DNA of 56,885 bases, taken from assembly GCA_903858935.1 (NCBI GenBank), contig CAIOKO010000103.1, positions 1-56,885 of the forward strand, read 5' to 3'. The stretch is from an uncultured Schlesneria sp. (GTDB lineage Bacteria > Planctomycetota > Planctomycetia > Planctomycetales > Planctomycetaceae). The translations under genes and the position numbers were made by a program. The notes beneath the pieces are model-generated. The model saw nothing but the letters and a program-made list of their open reading frames with translations. It was not told where the DNA came from and made no database searches. Within the stretch, counting starts at the first letter, position 1; the number at the start of each line of letters is the position of its first letter. This document shows positions 8,965-17,117 of this stretch, piece by piece.

Positions 8965-9510
8965 ATGAGTTACTTTAGTCGGCTGACAGACATTGTGACC
9001 TGCAATCTCACGCATTTGCTGGAACAAGCTGAAGACCCTCAAGCGGCAATTTTAGAGATCATTCAGGAAATGCAGGAAGGTCTGACCGGGGCACAGCGAA
9101 GCGTCAATACAGCGCGTCACTCAGAAGACCATCTGCGGGAACAGATCGATTCGCATCGAAGTCAGATTGATGTCTGGATGACGAAAGTCAAGGAACAGTT
9201 GCAGGCGGGTGCTGACGCTGATGCAAGGCAAAGTTTGCTGCGTAAACGGGAAGTCGAAGACTTGATCGCCGGACTGGCTCAGCAACATGATGCTGCTATC
9301 AAGTATCGAGAACACCTTTCCACGATGCAGAAGGCACTGGAAGCTCGACTTGCAGAAGCCATTCGACGGCGAGAATCGCTGGGGGTCCCCGCAACGGACG
9401 CCCCCTCAAATGTTCCAGACTACCTTTTGGATCGACAATCCATCACGAAACATGTAGATCACGACGTTGAAGCCGAATTAGCACGCTTGAAAAAAGAGTT
9501 GACCTCGTAA
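8965..9510 (+). CDS. PspA/IM30 family protein
   Basis: A 181-residue, almost wholly helical protein. The start YFSRLTDIVTCNLTHLLEQA followed by EDPQAAILEIIQEM is the characteristic N-terminus of PspA/IM30 (Vipp1) proteins, and the middle (about 50-140) is a long charged coiled coil. Family members are peripheral membrane proteins that assemble into ESCRT-III-like rings or rods and protect damaged membranes. This one is somewhat shorter than E. coli PspA (222 residues). ATG 8965 was chosen because homologues begin at this MSYF; ATG 8938 would add nine residues. It lies 139 nt after the ECF sigma gene, so it could be that factor's target. Confidence 0.85.
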   Translation: MSYFSRLTDIVTCNLTHLLEQAEDPQAAILEIIQEMQEGLTGAQRSVNTARHSEDHLREQIDSHRSQIDVWMTKVKEQLQAGADADARQSLLRKREVEDLIAGLAQQHDAAIKYREHLSTMQKALEARLAEAIRRRESLGVPATDAPSNVPDYLLDRQSITKHVDHDVEAELARLKKELTS

Positions 9511-9550
9511 GATCGATGATGGCAGAGCATTGATCAACTGACAAATCAAT

Positions 9551-9668
9551 GTGCCACTATTCAACGTGCCACAGTTCAATGCGCCACGGTTTGCCCGTCC
9601 TCGGTCAAGCAGTGCTCTTCGGTTGGCAAAAAGAAAAGCGACTGCTTCTCAGAGGACTTCGACCAAGT
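9551..9668. repeat. Family-A dispersed element, decayed copy, with 15-bp tandem units
   Basis: Three 15-bp units (9551, 9566, 9581) each start GTGCCAC or GCGCCAC. From 9581 the sequence follows the family seen at 28353 and 32081: GCCACGGTTT, then CCTCGGTCAAGCAGTGCTCT, then ACTGCTTCTCAGAGGACTTC. The closing inverted repeat is missing, so this is an incomplete copy. It lies between convergent genes (PspA family, plus; ROK kinase, minus). Confidence 0.6.
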
Positions 9669-9703
9669 CGTACAAAGTCCGGTTTAACGAGCCTGACAAT
9701 GCA

Positions 9704-10690
9704 CTAATCTTCGACTCGGTGCCTGGCCCATGCCGCAGCCCCCATCGCCCCTGCGTCATCACCGAGTTTCGCGACTTTCAATTCATACGTTCTGAGATAC
9801 GACGGCATCACGCGGGCCGCCACCGCCTTTCCGACTTCCTCAAGAAACAGTCGCGGTAAGGCTTCGACTAATCCCCCCCCCAGAATGATCACATCCGGGG
9901 CGAGCATATTCACCGCGCCGGCAAGAACGGTTCCTAACTGCCGAGCTCCATCACGCAGGATATCTTCGACGATCTTATCCCCTGCGTCGATCGCTTCCTT
10001 AATCGTTCCACTGCGGATATTGGCGAGGTCGGTCCCCGCAACCCTCAGAATATATGGGGCTTGACCGCGATAGGCTGCCTTGGCAATTTCGGCGGACATT
10101 GCCAGTCGACTAGCCACTGTCTCCAGGCATCCCCGTCGACCGCAGCCGCAAAATGGCCCATCGGGCATCACAGGAACGTGGCCAATTTCCAGGCAGCTTC
10201 CCGTTTTTCCACGGAAAATCTGTCCGTCATACACCATGGCCCCACCGATCCCCGTTCCAGGGAAAATCCCAAGTGCGGTGCTGGCCCCGACAGCGGCACC
10301 GAAACGGTACTCGCCGTACAGTCCGGAATCGACATCGTTACAGACGAACACGGGGCAACCGAATTCTTTTTCCAGCGATTTCTTGAGAGGAACGTTCTTC
10401 CAACCCAGGTTTGGTGCCTCGAGAATAATCCCCTCTTCAAGATCCAGGGGGCCGGGACATCCGATCCCGATCCCGCCGAGCATGTCTTTGGATGTCGACG
10501 ATTCTTCCAGCAGTTTTGCAATTCCGGCAACGATCCGTTCAACGCCCGCATCGACCCCTTCAGAACCACGACTTTTCTTTCGTCGTCGACCCTTAACCGC
10601 GAACTCGCTGTCGAAAAGCATCGCGTTCATCTTGGTTCCGCCAAGATCAAACCCAATCCAAACTCGGTCGTCAGTGAGCGCTTCGTTCAT
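9704..10690 (-). CDS. ROK family sugar kinase (glucokinase-like)
   Basis: A 328-residue cytoplasmic protein. Phosphate-binding loop DLGGTK is at 15-20. The catalytic aspartate is Asp119 in CNDVDSGLYGE, and the sugar-contacting motif EIGH ends at His171. The ROK zinc motif follows, with His171, Cys181, Cys183 and Cys188 in CGCGRRGCLE. A second ATP-site loop, IILGGG, lies near 270. The family phosphorylates glucose, N-acetylmannosamine, N-acetylglucosamine or related sugars; the exact substrate cannot be read from sequence. It is the last gene of a minus-strand run of three. Confidence 0.92.
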   Translation of the reverse strand: MNEALTDDRVWIGFDLGGTKMNAMLFDSEFAVKGRRRKKSRGSEGVDAGVERIVAGIAKLLEESSTSKDMLGGIGIGCPGPLDLEEGIILEAPNLGWKNVPLKKSLEKEFGCPVFVCNDVDSGLYGEYRFGAAVGASTALGIFPGTGIGGAMVYDGQIFRGKTGSCLEIGHVPVMPDGPFCGCGRRGCLETVASRLAMSAEIAKAAYRGQAPYILRVAGTDLANIRSGTIKEAIDAGDKIVEDILRDGARQLGTVLAGAVNMLAPDVIILGGGLVEALPRLFLEEVGKAVAARVMPSYLRTYELKVAKLGDDAGAMGAAAWARHRVED

Positions 10691-10799
10691 TCTGTCATCC
10701 TGGCAGACATGTCAATGGAAACTCTCACGCCGACGCCCGGCAGCGAAAGTTCCAATCCACTTGTTGATAGTAACACAAAAGATAAACAGGGTAGAGAGA

Positions 10800-11267
10800 T
10801 CAAGAATGTCCTGACGTTTCCTTCTGCTTCAGTCTGATCGCTTCCTGGCGGTATCGCTCGTTGACTTCTAAATCAAAAACGCCAGTTTTCTCTAAATTTG
10901 GAACCTTACGGTATTGAGCATGGCAGCGGTAACAGACCAGTCGATTCGGAAGAATCGCGTACAGAACCCAGTCAGCCATTCCGAAAGCCATCAAAATCAT
11001 CATCGCGACGCCGGGCATCATATAAGCGACTGCCACGGTACTAAGAAGAATCCCGATACCAACGATGAACACACCTAACCTCTGGTCAAAATCCTTCTGA
11101 CGCCAAAGATCAGCACAACCGCAGACGAGGCAACTGGAAAGTGATTCGTCTTTTGCGGGTTCCGATGTCTGACGTGTCCAGCCACAGCTTTTGCAATGGA
11201 CGACCTGGCTCGCGTCCTCCCCACGAGTTGTTTTCAAGCATTTTGGACAGTCGAATGAAATCAACAT
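10800..11267 (-). CDS. Zinc-ribbon membrane protein, unknown function
   Basis: A 155-residue protein. CPKC (8-11) and CKSC (25-28) form one probable zinc ribbon, and CLVCGC (46-51) with CYRC (112-115) could form a second split around the membrane part. Two or three hydrophobic segments lie between about 64 and 108. The C-terminal 35 residues are charged and probably cytoplasmic. It is 11 nt downstream of the membrane-protein gene and about 110 nt upstream of the ROK kinase, so the three are likely cotranscribed. No family with a known role was recognised. Confidence 0.75.
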   Translation of the reverse strand: MLISFDCPKCLKTTRGEDASQVVHCKSCGWTRQTSEPAKDESLSSCLVCGCADLWRQKDFDQRLGVFIVGIGILLSTVAVAYMMPGVAMMILMAFGMADWVLYAILPNRLVCYRCHAQYRKVPNLEKTGVFDLEVNERYRQEAIRLKQKETSGHS

Positions 11268-11278
11268 CGAAGACTCGA

Positions 11279-12055
11279 TTAAAGGGGAACTCGAAGCTCA
11301 GTAGAAAGAAGAGCAGCGGACATCTCACCGATAAAACTGAGAATCACACCCGCAAACAGGACTCCAGTCGCGGCCTGCGTATTGCGATACCTGAGAATGC
11401 GAATCGCCATCACTGAAATGGCCATCGGGCCGAGAATTCCCGCCAGCCAGCGAAGTGCAAACCAGGTCCACTGAACTCCGCCGTGAAGGTGATGCCCGGC
11501 GACCATCGCACCGATTGCTGAAACCACGAACCGCAAAACGATTGCAAAAGCAAAAAACCAGCAGAGACTCTTTAATGGTTCGATCGACATCGTGGGCGCG
11601 GTCAAGTACCAGTGCCCGAGCAACATTCCTGTAACTGCTCCGCCGAGAACACTCGCCGTAGCGACATTTGACAGAAATTGAAATCCACCATGGGGTGATG
11701 CGAGCCAGGCCAATCCCCCTCGAGAACAGATCAAACTCGTCAGTGTGGCGACCAGTATACCGACCATCGAGGCAGTCCCGATCTTGCGTTGATCCAGCAT
11801 CCAGGCGATTGATCCGACGTAACCAAACGCGATCCCGAACCCCGCAGCGACTCGGGCAAGTAACAACGTCTGGCCCGAAAGACGTTCTCCAGAAGCATTG
11901 GAAAGCTGACCCATCGTCAGCATCGCCAGTACAGTCAGCCCCAGAACAATCAGCATTTGAATCCGAAAAAAACCAGCAGTCACCTGGGCACGTGGCATCA
12001 GGCACCACATGAGGCTCATTCCGAAGGTCAGCAACAAAGAAAATTCTGCAATCAT
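11279..12055 (-). CDS. Multi-spanning membrane protein, unknown function
   Basis: A 258-residue hydrophobic protein with about seven transmembrane segments and short loops. A histidine-rich stretch, AGHHLHGG, lies near 190 between spans and might bind metal or haem, which is inference only. It is the first gene of the run membrane protein, zinc-ribbon protein, ROK kinase on the minus strand. The frame is long, free of oddities and uses codons like its neighbours, so it is taken as a real gene. Confidence 0.7.
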   Translation of the reverse strand: MIAEFSLLLTFGMSLMWCLMPRAQVTAGFFRIQMLIVLGLTVLAMLTMGQLSNASGERLSGQTLLLARVAAGFGIAFGYVGSIAWMLDQRKIGTASMVGILVATLTSLICSRGGLAWLASPHGGFQFLSNVATASVLGGAVTGMLLGHWYLTAPTMSIEPLKSLCWFFAFAIVLRFVVSAIGAMVAGHHLHGGVQWTWFALRWLAGILGPMAISVMAIRILRYRNTQAATGVLFAGVILSFIGEMSAALLSTELRVPL

Positions 12056-12224
12056 GCCTTTATGCTACGAGCCAGATCGAACAGCGTAAAGGGTTGTGCC
12101 ATCTGGTTTTCCATTGTTCCCAATGATTGGATTTTTTTGGTTTTCCGTTGCGAGGTCAGTGTTCAAGTTGAAGGGTTATGCCACCTTTAACGATTGGAAC
12201 AAGGTGCTGAGGTACGGAAAAGGT

Positions 12225-12270
12225 TGGTGATTGACGTGCCGATGAATGCACCCTGCCTGAGCAATCACCA
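12225..12270 (+). promoter_or_regulatory. Inverted repeat upstream of the small conserved gene
   Basis: TGGTGATTG at 12225-12233 pairs exactly with CAATCACCA at 12262-12270 across a 28-nt loop. It ends 33 nt before ATG 12304. It could be an mRNA leader structure or an operator; no family was recognised. Confidence 0.3.
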
Positions 12271-12303
12271 TTGGATCTTCAACGAGAGCAGTGAGGCGGC
12301 CTG

Positions 12304-12606
12304 ATGATCGAAGCCACGGCTGGCGTCCAGGGTCTGGATGCGCTACGTCGCTACGTCCACGAGCGTCTTTGTTGGCACGAGAACCTCGTCGCCGACCAGT
12401 TTGAGCTGGAAGTGACAGCACTCAAACGATTAGGGGCTTTTTGCGGGCTTCAATTCCTGTTGCGCGGCCCACGCAGCGTGCGGCTCGGAGCGGTCTGGGC
12501 TTCCGACCACAATCTTCTGTACCTGTACGACGCACGCGGCGAACGATTCCATAAGGAACAACTTGCCAGTCATTACGTGGTGCAGTTGGAAACAGCATCC
12601 AAATAA
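12304..12606 (+). CDS. Small conserved hypothetical protein
   Basis: A 100-residue soluble protein. GAGG lies 7 nt before ATG 12304, a good ribosome binding site. The composition is that of a folded alpha/beta domain: LDALRRYVHERLC, then GLQFLLRGPRSVRLGAVW, then LLYLYDARGERFHKEQL. The spacing of 'LRGPR' and 'YDARGERF' resembles small proteins of unknown function that I associate with planctomycetes, but no named family can be given. A hairpin terminator follows 3 nt after the stop. Confidence 0.7.
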   Translation: MIEATAGVQGLDALRRYVHERLCWHENLVADQFELEVTALKRLGAFCGLQFLLRGPRSVRLGAVWASDHNLLYLYDARGERFHKEQLASHYVVQLETASK

Positions 12607-12608
12607 AA

Positions 12609-12634
12609 GAAGCCGCTCGTTGCCGGGCGGCTTC
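12609..12634. terminator. Bidirectional intrinsic terminator
   Basis: GAAGCCGC (12609-12616) pairs with GCGGCTTC (12627-12634). Read on the minus strand it is followed by TTTTATTT, a good U-tract, and serves the PEP-CTERM gene at 12672. Read on the plus strand it is followed by CTGTTTCTC and can serve the small gene ending at 12606. Confidence 0.75.
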
Positions 12635-12671
12635 CTGTTTCTCAATCATCGGACTGCCAAGATCTGAAAAA

Positions 12672-13361
12672 TCAGACGGCAGAAGCAACCTTGCGTTGTC
12701 GGTAAGTAGCGAACGCCAAGCCAGCAACACCGAAACCCAACAACGCGAACGTTGAAGGTTCTGGAACTGCCGTGCCTGTAACACTACCAGTAACAATCGA
12801 GCTGAAGCTCTTAATCGTCGTGTTACCACTGATGGTGGTCAAACCGAACGTTGGAGAAGCACTTGCGAAATGCAACGAAACACCGAAAGGACCGACGAAC
12901 TGGCCACCCGTGACCAGCGTGCCGGTCAAGTCAGTGGCGGAAGTCGTATCGAGTACGAAGCTGGCTGCACCATTGACACCAACAATCGTCCCCGTTAAAG
13001 CAAGTCCACTACTGGCAGCGTAAACGGTTCCTGTACCGTCTGCATTCGAGGTGATTTTGAAATCGCCTTGAAAACTCTGATAACCACCGAATGATGGAAT
13101 AGAAGTTGCGTTGCCAGTCGACTTCAGATCGAACGTCAGGTAACCGTTCGTGTTAGGAACGCCGTAAACACCGCCACCAAAACCAACCGCGATACCCCCT
13201 GGAGTATTACCTGAATACGTCTTAATTTCCGTTCCCGAGGCGGTCGCAACTCCGTAAACGTTGTTGGAGCTGGAAAGATCGCTGAAGGCAATCACGGTAT
13301 CAGCGAAGGCAGTTGCTGAACCTGCAACAAAAAGGAGAGCGGACAAAACCAACTTTTTCAT
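12672..13361 (-). CDS. PEP-CTERM sorting domain protein
   Basis: A 229-residue exported protein. It has a short signal peptide (MKKLVLSALLFVAGSATAFA), a low-complexity middle rich in Gly, Ser, Thr and Ala without cysteine, and the C-terminal sorting signal VPEPSTFALLGFGVAGLAF followed by an arginine-rich end. PEP-CTERM proteins are cleaved by an exosortase and released or attached at the cell surface, often with exopolysaccharide. ATG 13361 was chosen over the TTG five codons upstream because AAGGG lies 6 nt before it. No exosortase gene lies in the window. Confidence 0.87.
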   Translation of the reverse strand: MKKLVLSALLFVAGSATAFADTVIAFSDLSSSNNVYGVATASGTEIKTYSGNTPGGIAVGFGGGVYGVPNTNGYLTFDLKSTGNATSIPSFGGYQSFQGDFKITSNADGTGTVYAASSGLALTGTIVGVNGAASFVLDTTSATDLTGTLVTGGQFVGPFGVSLHFASASPTFGLTTISGNTTIKSFSSIVTGSVTGTAVPEPSTFALLGFGVAGLAFATYRQRKVASAV

Positions 13362-13510
13362 GATAACCCTTATCAAATGGGATTTTATGCATTATTAGAA
13401 GCGGAGCCAAATTTCCGAATCACCACAGATCCTGAGCATTAGCTCAATCGATATACGACTACATGAATATCTCCTGACGCAACAGAACTAACCATCGCGT
13501 CACCGCGAAG

Positions 13511-14074
13511 TCAGATTTGCGGCGGTCTTAGAAGATCATCCGGAACAGCCGGAGGTACAAATACATACTCTGCACCTCGCCAAACGGGATTCAATTCTGG
13601 AGCATGTAGCGGTATTCTCGGGCCCGGGATCGCTTCCTCAATGGAATTCCCCTCGTCCAGAGACAGACCGTTGAGAAAACCAGCTTCCGATTTGGTATTC
13701 AATAAACCAATCGCAAGCACACCCCATTCTTTCATCAGCCACTTATTGAATTCTTGTGGATTTGCAGCGGACCTCGAACTCACTGAATAAACATGATCTG
13801 GATGAGTATTTTCGATTCGTGAAACAGACGCCATGAGGCTACTGTCGAGACCGAAAATCGAAATTTCGAACCATGTGGAAAAACCTCCCGGTTGAGTTTC
13901 CGAACCGTCAATGACAAAAGCTACCTGAACAGAAGTCACCGAATCGACGGATGTCATCATTCCACCGCTGGCAGAATCTTGAATGCAAACCAAACCCGCA
14001 AACGCCGAAACCAACACACAGCAAAATTTGCTGATTGTTAGCACCGAGCTTGCATAAACGGCTTGTGGTTTCAT
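13511..14074 (-). CDS. Hypothetical exported protein
   Basis: A 187-residue protein with an N-terminal hydrophobic stretch (about 10-35, ending near DSASGG) that fits a signal peptide. The remainder contains a possible beta-sandwich start (SVDSVTSVQVAFVIDGSE) and a proline-rich C-terminus. No PEP-CTERM motif or anchor is present. It is 149 nt upstream of the PEP-CTERM gene at 12672 on the same strand. No family was recognised. Confidence 0.6.
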   Translation of the reverse strand: MKPQAVYASSVLTISKFCCVLVSAFAGLVCIQDSASGGMMTSVDSVTSVQVAFVIDGSETQPGGFSTWFEISIFGLDSSLMASVSRIENTHPDHVYSVSSRSAANPQEFNKWLMKEWGVLAIGLLNTKSEAGFLNGLSLDEGNSIEEAIPGPRIPLHAPELNPVWRGAEYVFVPPAVPDDLLRPPQI

Positions 14075-14512
14075 TCAAATTGCATTCATTGATTTAAAAA
14101 CAAACGTCTTCCGAAAATAAAACGGACCTTTGAGGACAGTTGATTGCCGTTATGCATTGCCTGATCATCTTGGATAACACTGGGGATTGCTTACACAGTC
14201 AGTCAGTCAGTCGATATCCCTTTTCAAACGCGACAAATCACTTTTTGCGATACAATTTCACGGCGGACGTTAGCTGACCATCAATGGAAACGACAAATCG
14301 ATAATCGCCAACCGAAGCATAGAAAAAGTCGATGCATTGATGATGGATAAGTCAGTTCAAATACCATCAAACGATCGAGCACAGGTCCGTCACTCACATC
14401 TGACGCCTCAAAACCGGCGATGAGGTGGTCTTTAATTTTCCTTCTAGACAGGGAAAAACCCCAGCAAATGGGGAAACGTCGAACCAGAGTGTCTCCTCCT
14501 TCGGACCGTTCA
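14075..14512. other. 438-bp intergenic region with tetranucleotide run
   Basis: Four AGTC units at 14197-14212 form a short simple repeat prone to slippage. The 47-bp sequence at 14293-14339 recurs at 15472 and is listed separately. No gene was found; this is the promoter region of the exported protein that starts at 14074. Confidence 0.45.
14293..14339. repeat. 47-bp direct repeat, copy 1
   Basis: Matches 15472-15518 at 36 of 47 positions without gaps, with shared blocks ACAAATCGATA, GAAGCAT and GAAAAAG. This copy is 219-265 nt upstream of the minus-strand exported-protein gene. Confidence 0.5.
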
Positions 14513-15298
14513 TCAGTCGAGCTGGGGAATTGAATGTCGCCTGGCCGACCTTTGCACCAATATGGCGATCAGGATTCCGACAACGGACGACAGAAGTGTG
14601 GATGGTTCGGGAACAACTGTCAGTACCTCGGAAATTCCGTACATCTGGTACTGGTTTGTGTTGAGCTGTTTACCCTCAGTGAAACCGCGAGAAATCCAGG
14701 CGTAATCTCCGCCACTCAAGGCGGGAGTCGAGCCAAGTTGCCCGACTTCGATCAGATCATCATAGACAATGTTATTTACGGTAAGAATGACATTCGAGCC
14801 CAAGCCCCAATTGACGACACCATAACCAGAAACGAGGGTGGAATACTGAGTACCGATCCCACACGTTCCGGTCCAGACAAATCCTGATGTGTATTGATTA
14901 CCACTAAGATCCTGGATTGGCTGAGCAAGAAGCGGTTCACCCCACCACAATCCCCCTGGCGCCTGCCTGACGGAAGCTGCGACTTGGGTTCCATCCGCCA
15001 TGTAGACTCCACTGCCAGTCTGGCCAATATGGTCACGTGCGTCCACTGTGGCCGTCGACCCGATCGCTGACCAGTGGATCAACTGGCCGTTATAGGTCGC
15101 TCCCCCTGCTTGTGAATTGACGAATGCGTCGTAGGTATTGATGTCGGACGACGTTGCGTTTGTCGTTCCTGGCGTGACGAAGATAATGCGGAACTTATCC
15201 CCCCCCAGAAGTCCTTTCGGCTCTTGAATTGCGATGGGACCAGCAAACACTTCCTTTAATGAACCCTGCAAAATGAGGATGAACACCACGAGAAACAT
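14513..15298 (-). CDS. PEP-CTERM sorting domain protein
   Basis: A 261-residue exported protein with a hydrophobic signal segment (FLVVFILILQG, then VFA), a body of about 200 residues rich in Gly, Thr, Ser and aromatic residues, and the C-terminal signal VVPEPSTLLSSVVGILIAIL followed by RSARR. The frame is open to a TTG at 15403, but ATG 15298 places the signal peptide at the N-terminus; neither start has a strong ribosome binding site. The phrases ALSGGDYAWISRGF and VSGYGVVNWG suggest a secreted beta-rich protein with a planctomycete-type PEP anchor. It is divergent from the broken LysR gene. Confidence 0.8.
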   Translation of the reverse strand: MFLVVFILILQGSLKEVFAGPIAIQEPKGLLGGDKFRIIFVTPGTTNATSSDINTYDAFVNSQAGGATYNGQLIHWSAIGSTATVDARDHIGQTGSGVYMADGTQVAASVRQAPGGLWWGEPLLAQPIQDLSGNQYTSGFVWTGTCGIGTQYSTLVSGYGVVNWGLGSNVILTVNNIVYDDLIEVGQLGSTPALSGGDYAWISRGFTEGKQLNTNQYQMYGISEVLTVVPEPSTLLSSVVGILIAILVQRSARRHSIPQLD

Positions 15299-15471
15299 CA
15301 CTCGAATTAGCTGTTTCGGGTATAATCCTCTTAACACAAACACACCTCTCAAAGCTCGCCGAATACCAAACGTCTCGACGATTACAACAACGCCTGAAAG
15401 CAAAGTTTCTCTTTCCTATCGCCTTACTGCGTGCATAATCTTTGGAATTATCGGTTCGTTCGAGAGTGGGA

Positions 15472-15518
15472 ACAAATCGATAACGATCGATTGAAGCATC
15501 GAAAAAGACTATGTATTG
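15472..15518. repeat. 47-bp direct repeat, copy 2, in a divergent promoter region
   Basis: Matches 14293-14339 at 36 of 47 positions. It lies between the LysR-type gene (ATG 15529) and the divergent PEP-CTERM gene, where an autoregulated LysR protein would be expected to bind. This copy ends 10 nt before the LysR start codon. Confidence 0.5.
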
Positions 15519-15528
15519 TTTGTATATG

Positions 15529-16458
15529 AACCAGCTCAACTATCAGCATTTGCTCTATTTCTGGACCGTCGCCCGCGAAGGGACGATTTCAAAAGCGTGC
15601 GAGTCACTCTACCTGACACAGCCGACGATCAGCGCGCAACTTCGTTCCCTCGAAAAGGCCGCAGGGTCAAAACTATTTCACCGGGTCGGCCGAAACCTGG
15701 TGCTCACCGAGACCGGTCAGACGGTTTATCGTTACGCCGAAGAGATTTTCTCTTTAGGGCGAGAGTTGCAGGATACACTGGATGGACGACCTTCAAGCCA
15801 TGCGAAGCGAATAGTCGTCGGAATTGCCGACGTGATACCGAGAATGATCGTCCATCGGCTGCTGGAACCGGTCCTTCACCTGTCTGATCCCGTTCAACTG
15901 ATTTGTCACGACGATAAACCCGAGAAGTTGCTGGCGAGACTGGCACTGCACTAGCTGGATGTCATCCTGTCTGATGTTCCGGCGAGCCCGTTTGTGAATG
16001 TCAAAGCTTACAACCACCCACTTGGTGAATGTCACATCTCAATCATGGGCGTCCCGGAACTGGCCGCTAAATACCAGCCGGGCTTTCCCGAATCTCTTGA
16101 GGGTGCACCATTCTTGATGCCGATGGAAGGTAGCGCACTGCGGCGATCTCTGGATCAGTGGTTTGACTCGGTGGGAGTCCGACCAATGGTGCGATGCGAG
16201 TTCGGAGATTGCGATCTGTTTGAATGTTTTGGTTCGCAGGGAGCCGGGCTTTTTGCCATTCCGACAGTCGCCGAAGACTTTGTCCTACGGAAGCATCCGG
16301 TCAAGCTGTTGAGCCGGATTGAGTCAATCAAGGAGCAATATTTCGCGATTTCGCTCGAACGACGGGTCAAACACCCGGCGGTGATCGCCATTTCGGATAA
16401 CGCTCATCATAAACTCTTCGAATTAATTCCTCCCGAAAAGCGTTTACGGCCCGTTTAA
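15529..16458 (+). pseudogene. LysR-family regulator (NhaR-like) interrupted by an amber codon
   Basis: The frame reads as a full-length NhaR-type LysR protein, 309 codons, except for TAG at 15952-15954 (codon 142). The N-terminal part has the winged helix (LNYQHLLYFWTVAREGTISK, then TQPTISAQLRSLEKAAGSKLF). After the stop the same frame goes on with LDVILSDVPAS and a complete effector domain to TAA at 16458. E. coli NhaR has a lysine at this place before LDMILSD. One base change from CAG or AAG would give TAG. The N-terminal piece alone (141 residues) would keep DNA binding but lose most of the sensor domain. The downstream part has an internal ATG at 15994. It could be a recent nonsense mutation, a suppressed codon or a sequencing error. 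Confidence 0.85.
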
Positions 16459-16649
16459 TGGGCCAGGCGGCGACAAAGAACACTCTTGACTCTGGTTTCC
16501 CTTTCGAGACAATCATATGGGAAGCAGTAGCAAAGTCATACACAGTGCGTCTCTCGATGCGTCGGTTGTCCCGTTAGTGAAGTCACGGTGCAAAGAGGCC
16601 CCTCGCGTCAAAGGTGTGTCTTCGTCCGAATGAATGAAAACGGTGATCC

Positions 16650-17099
16650 ATGCGAGCGCATCTGGTTCCGATTAAAGGTGGTGGAAGACCCATCCAAATC
16701 ACGCGTGACGTGACGCTTGTCGGTCGCCAGGACGATTTGTGCGATATCTGCCTCGATACCACCAGCGTTTCGAAAATGCATTGTTTGATCGTCCGGACAG
16801 ATGGATTGCTGTTCATTCGCGATCTTGGCAGCACCAACGGAACCAAAGTTAACGGCCAGCGAGTTGTTCGTGGAGCACTACTTCCCGGTGATGAATTGGC
16901 GTTCGCCGGGGAAAAATTTCGAGTCGAGATGGGGCCAGGTGAACCCGATCTGTCGGATCATGATTCCAACGTCGAAAATCTCAACACCGAAGAAATCGAA
17001 TTTCCACCAAAGGAATTGGAAGAAAACTTCGGCCCTTATCCAATTGAACCGATGCGAACCAGCGACAGTGATGTCCGATTTCTTGAGGACGGCGAGTAA
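16650..17099 (+). CDS. FHA domain protein
   Basis: A 149-residue cytoplasmic protein. The forkhead-associated domain spans about 1-95, with the expected signature residues: Gly-Arg in LVGRQD, Ser and His in SVSKMH, and the phosphothreonine-contacting STNGTKVNG. FHA domains bind phosphothreonine peptides made by Ser/Thr kinases. The C-terminal 50 residues are acidic and probably disordered. The stop is 18 nt before the next gene, so the two are likely one operon. Possible upstream signalling partners in the window are the kinase at 45749 and the PP2C at 42449. Confidence 0.9.
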   Translation: MRAHLVPIKGGGRPIQITRDVTLVGRQDDLCDICLDTTSVSKMHCLIVRTDGLLFIRDLGSTNGTKVNGQRVVRGALLPGDELAFAGEKFRVEMGPGEPDLSDHDSNVENLNTEEIEFPPKELEENFGPYPIEPMRTSDSDVRFLEDGE

Positions 17100-17117
17100 C
17101 CGTCACGTTCTTCCCGA

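Noticed and set aside
10061-10837. 258-codon plus-strand frame
   Set aside because: Antisense to the ROK kinase, whose catalytic motifs are all present on the minus strand.
15952-15954. Pyrrolysine at the TAG codon
   Set aside because: No pyl genes in the window, and LysR regulators have no use for this residue; nonsense mutation or sequencing error is simpler.
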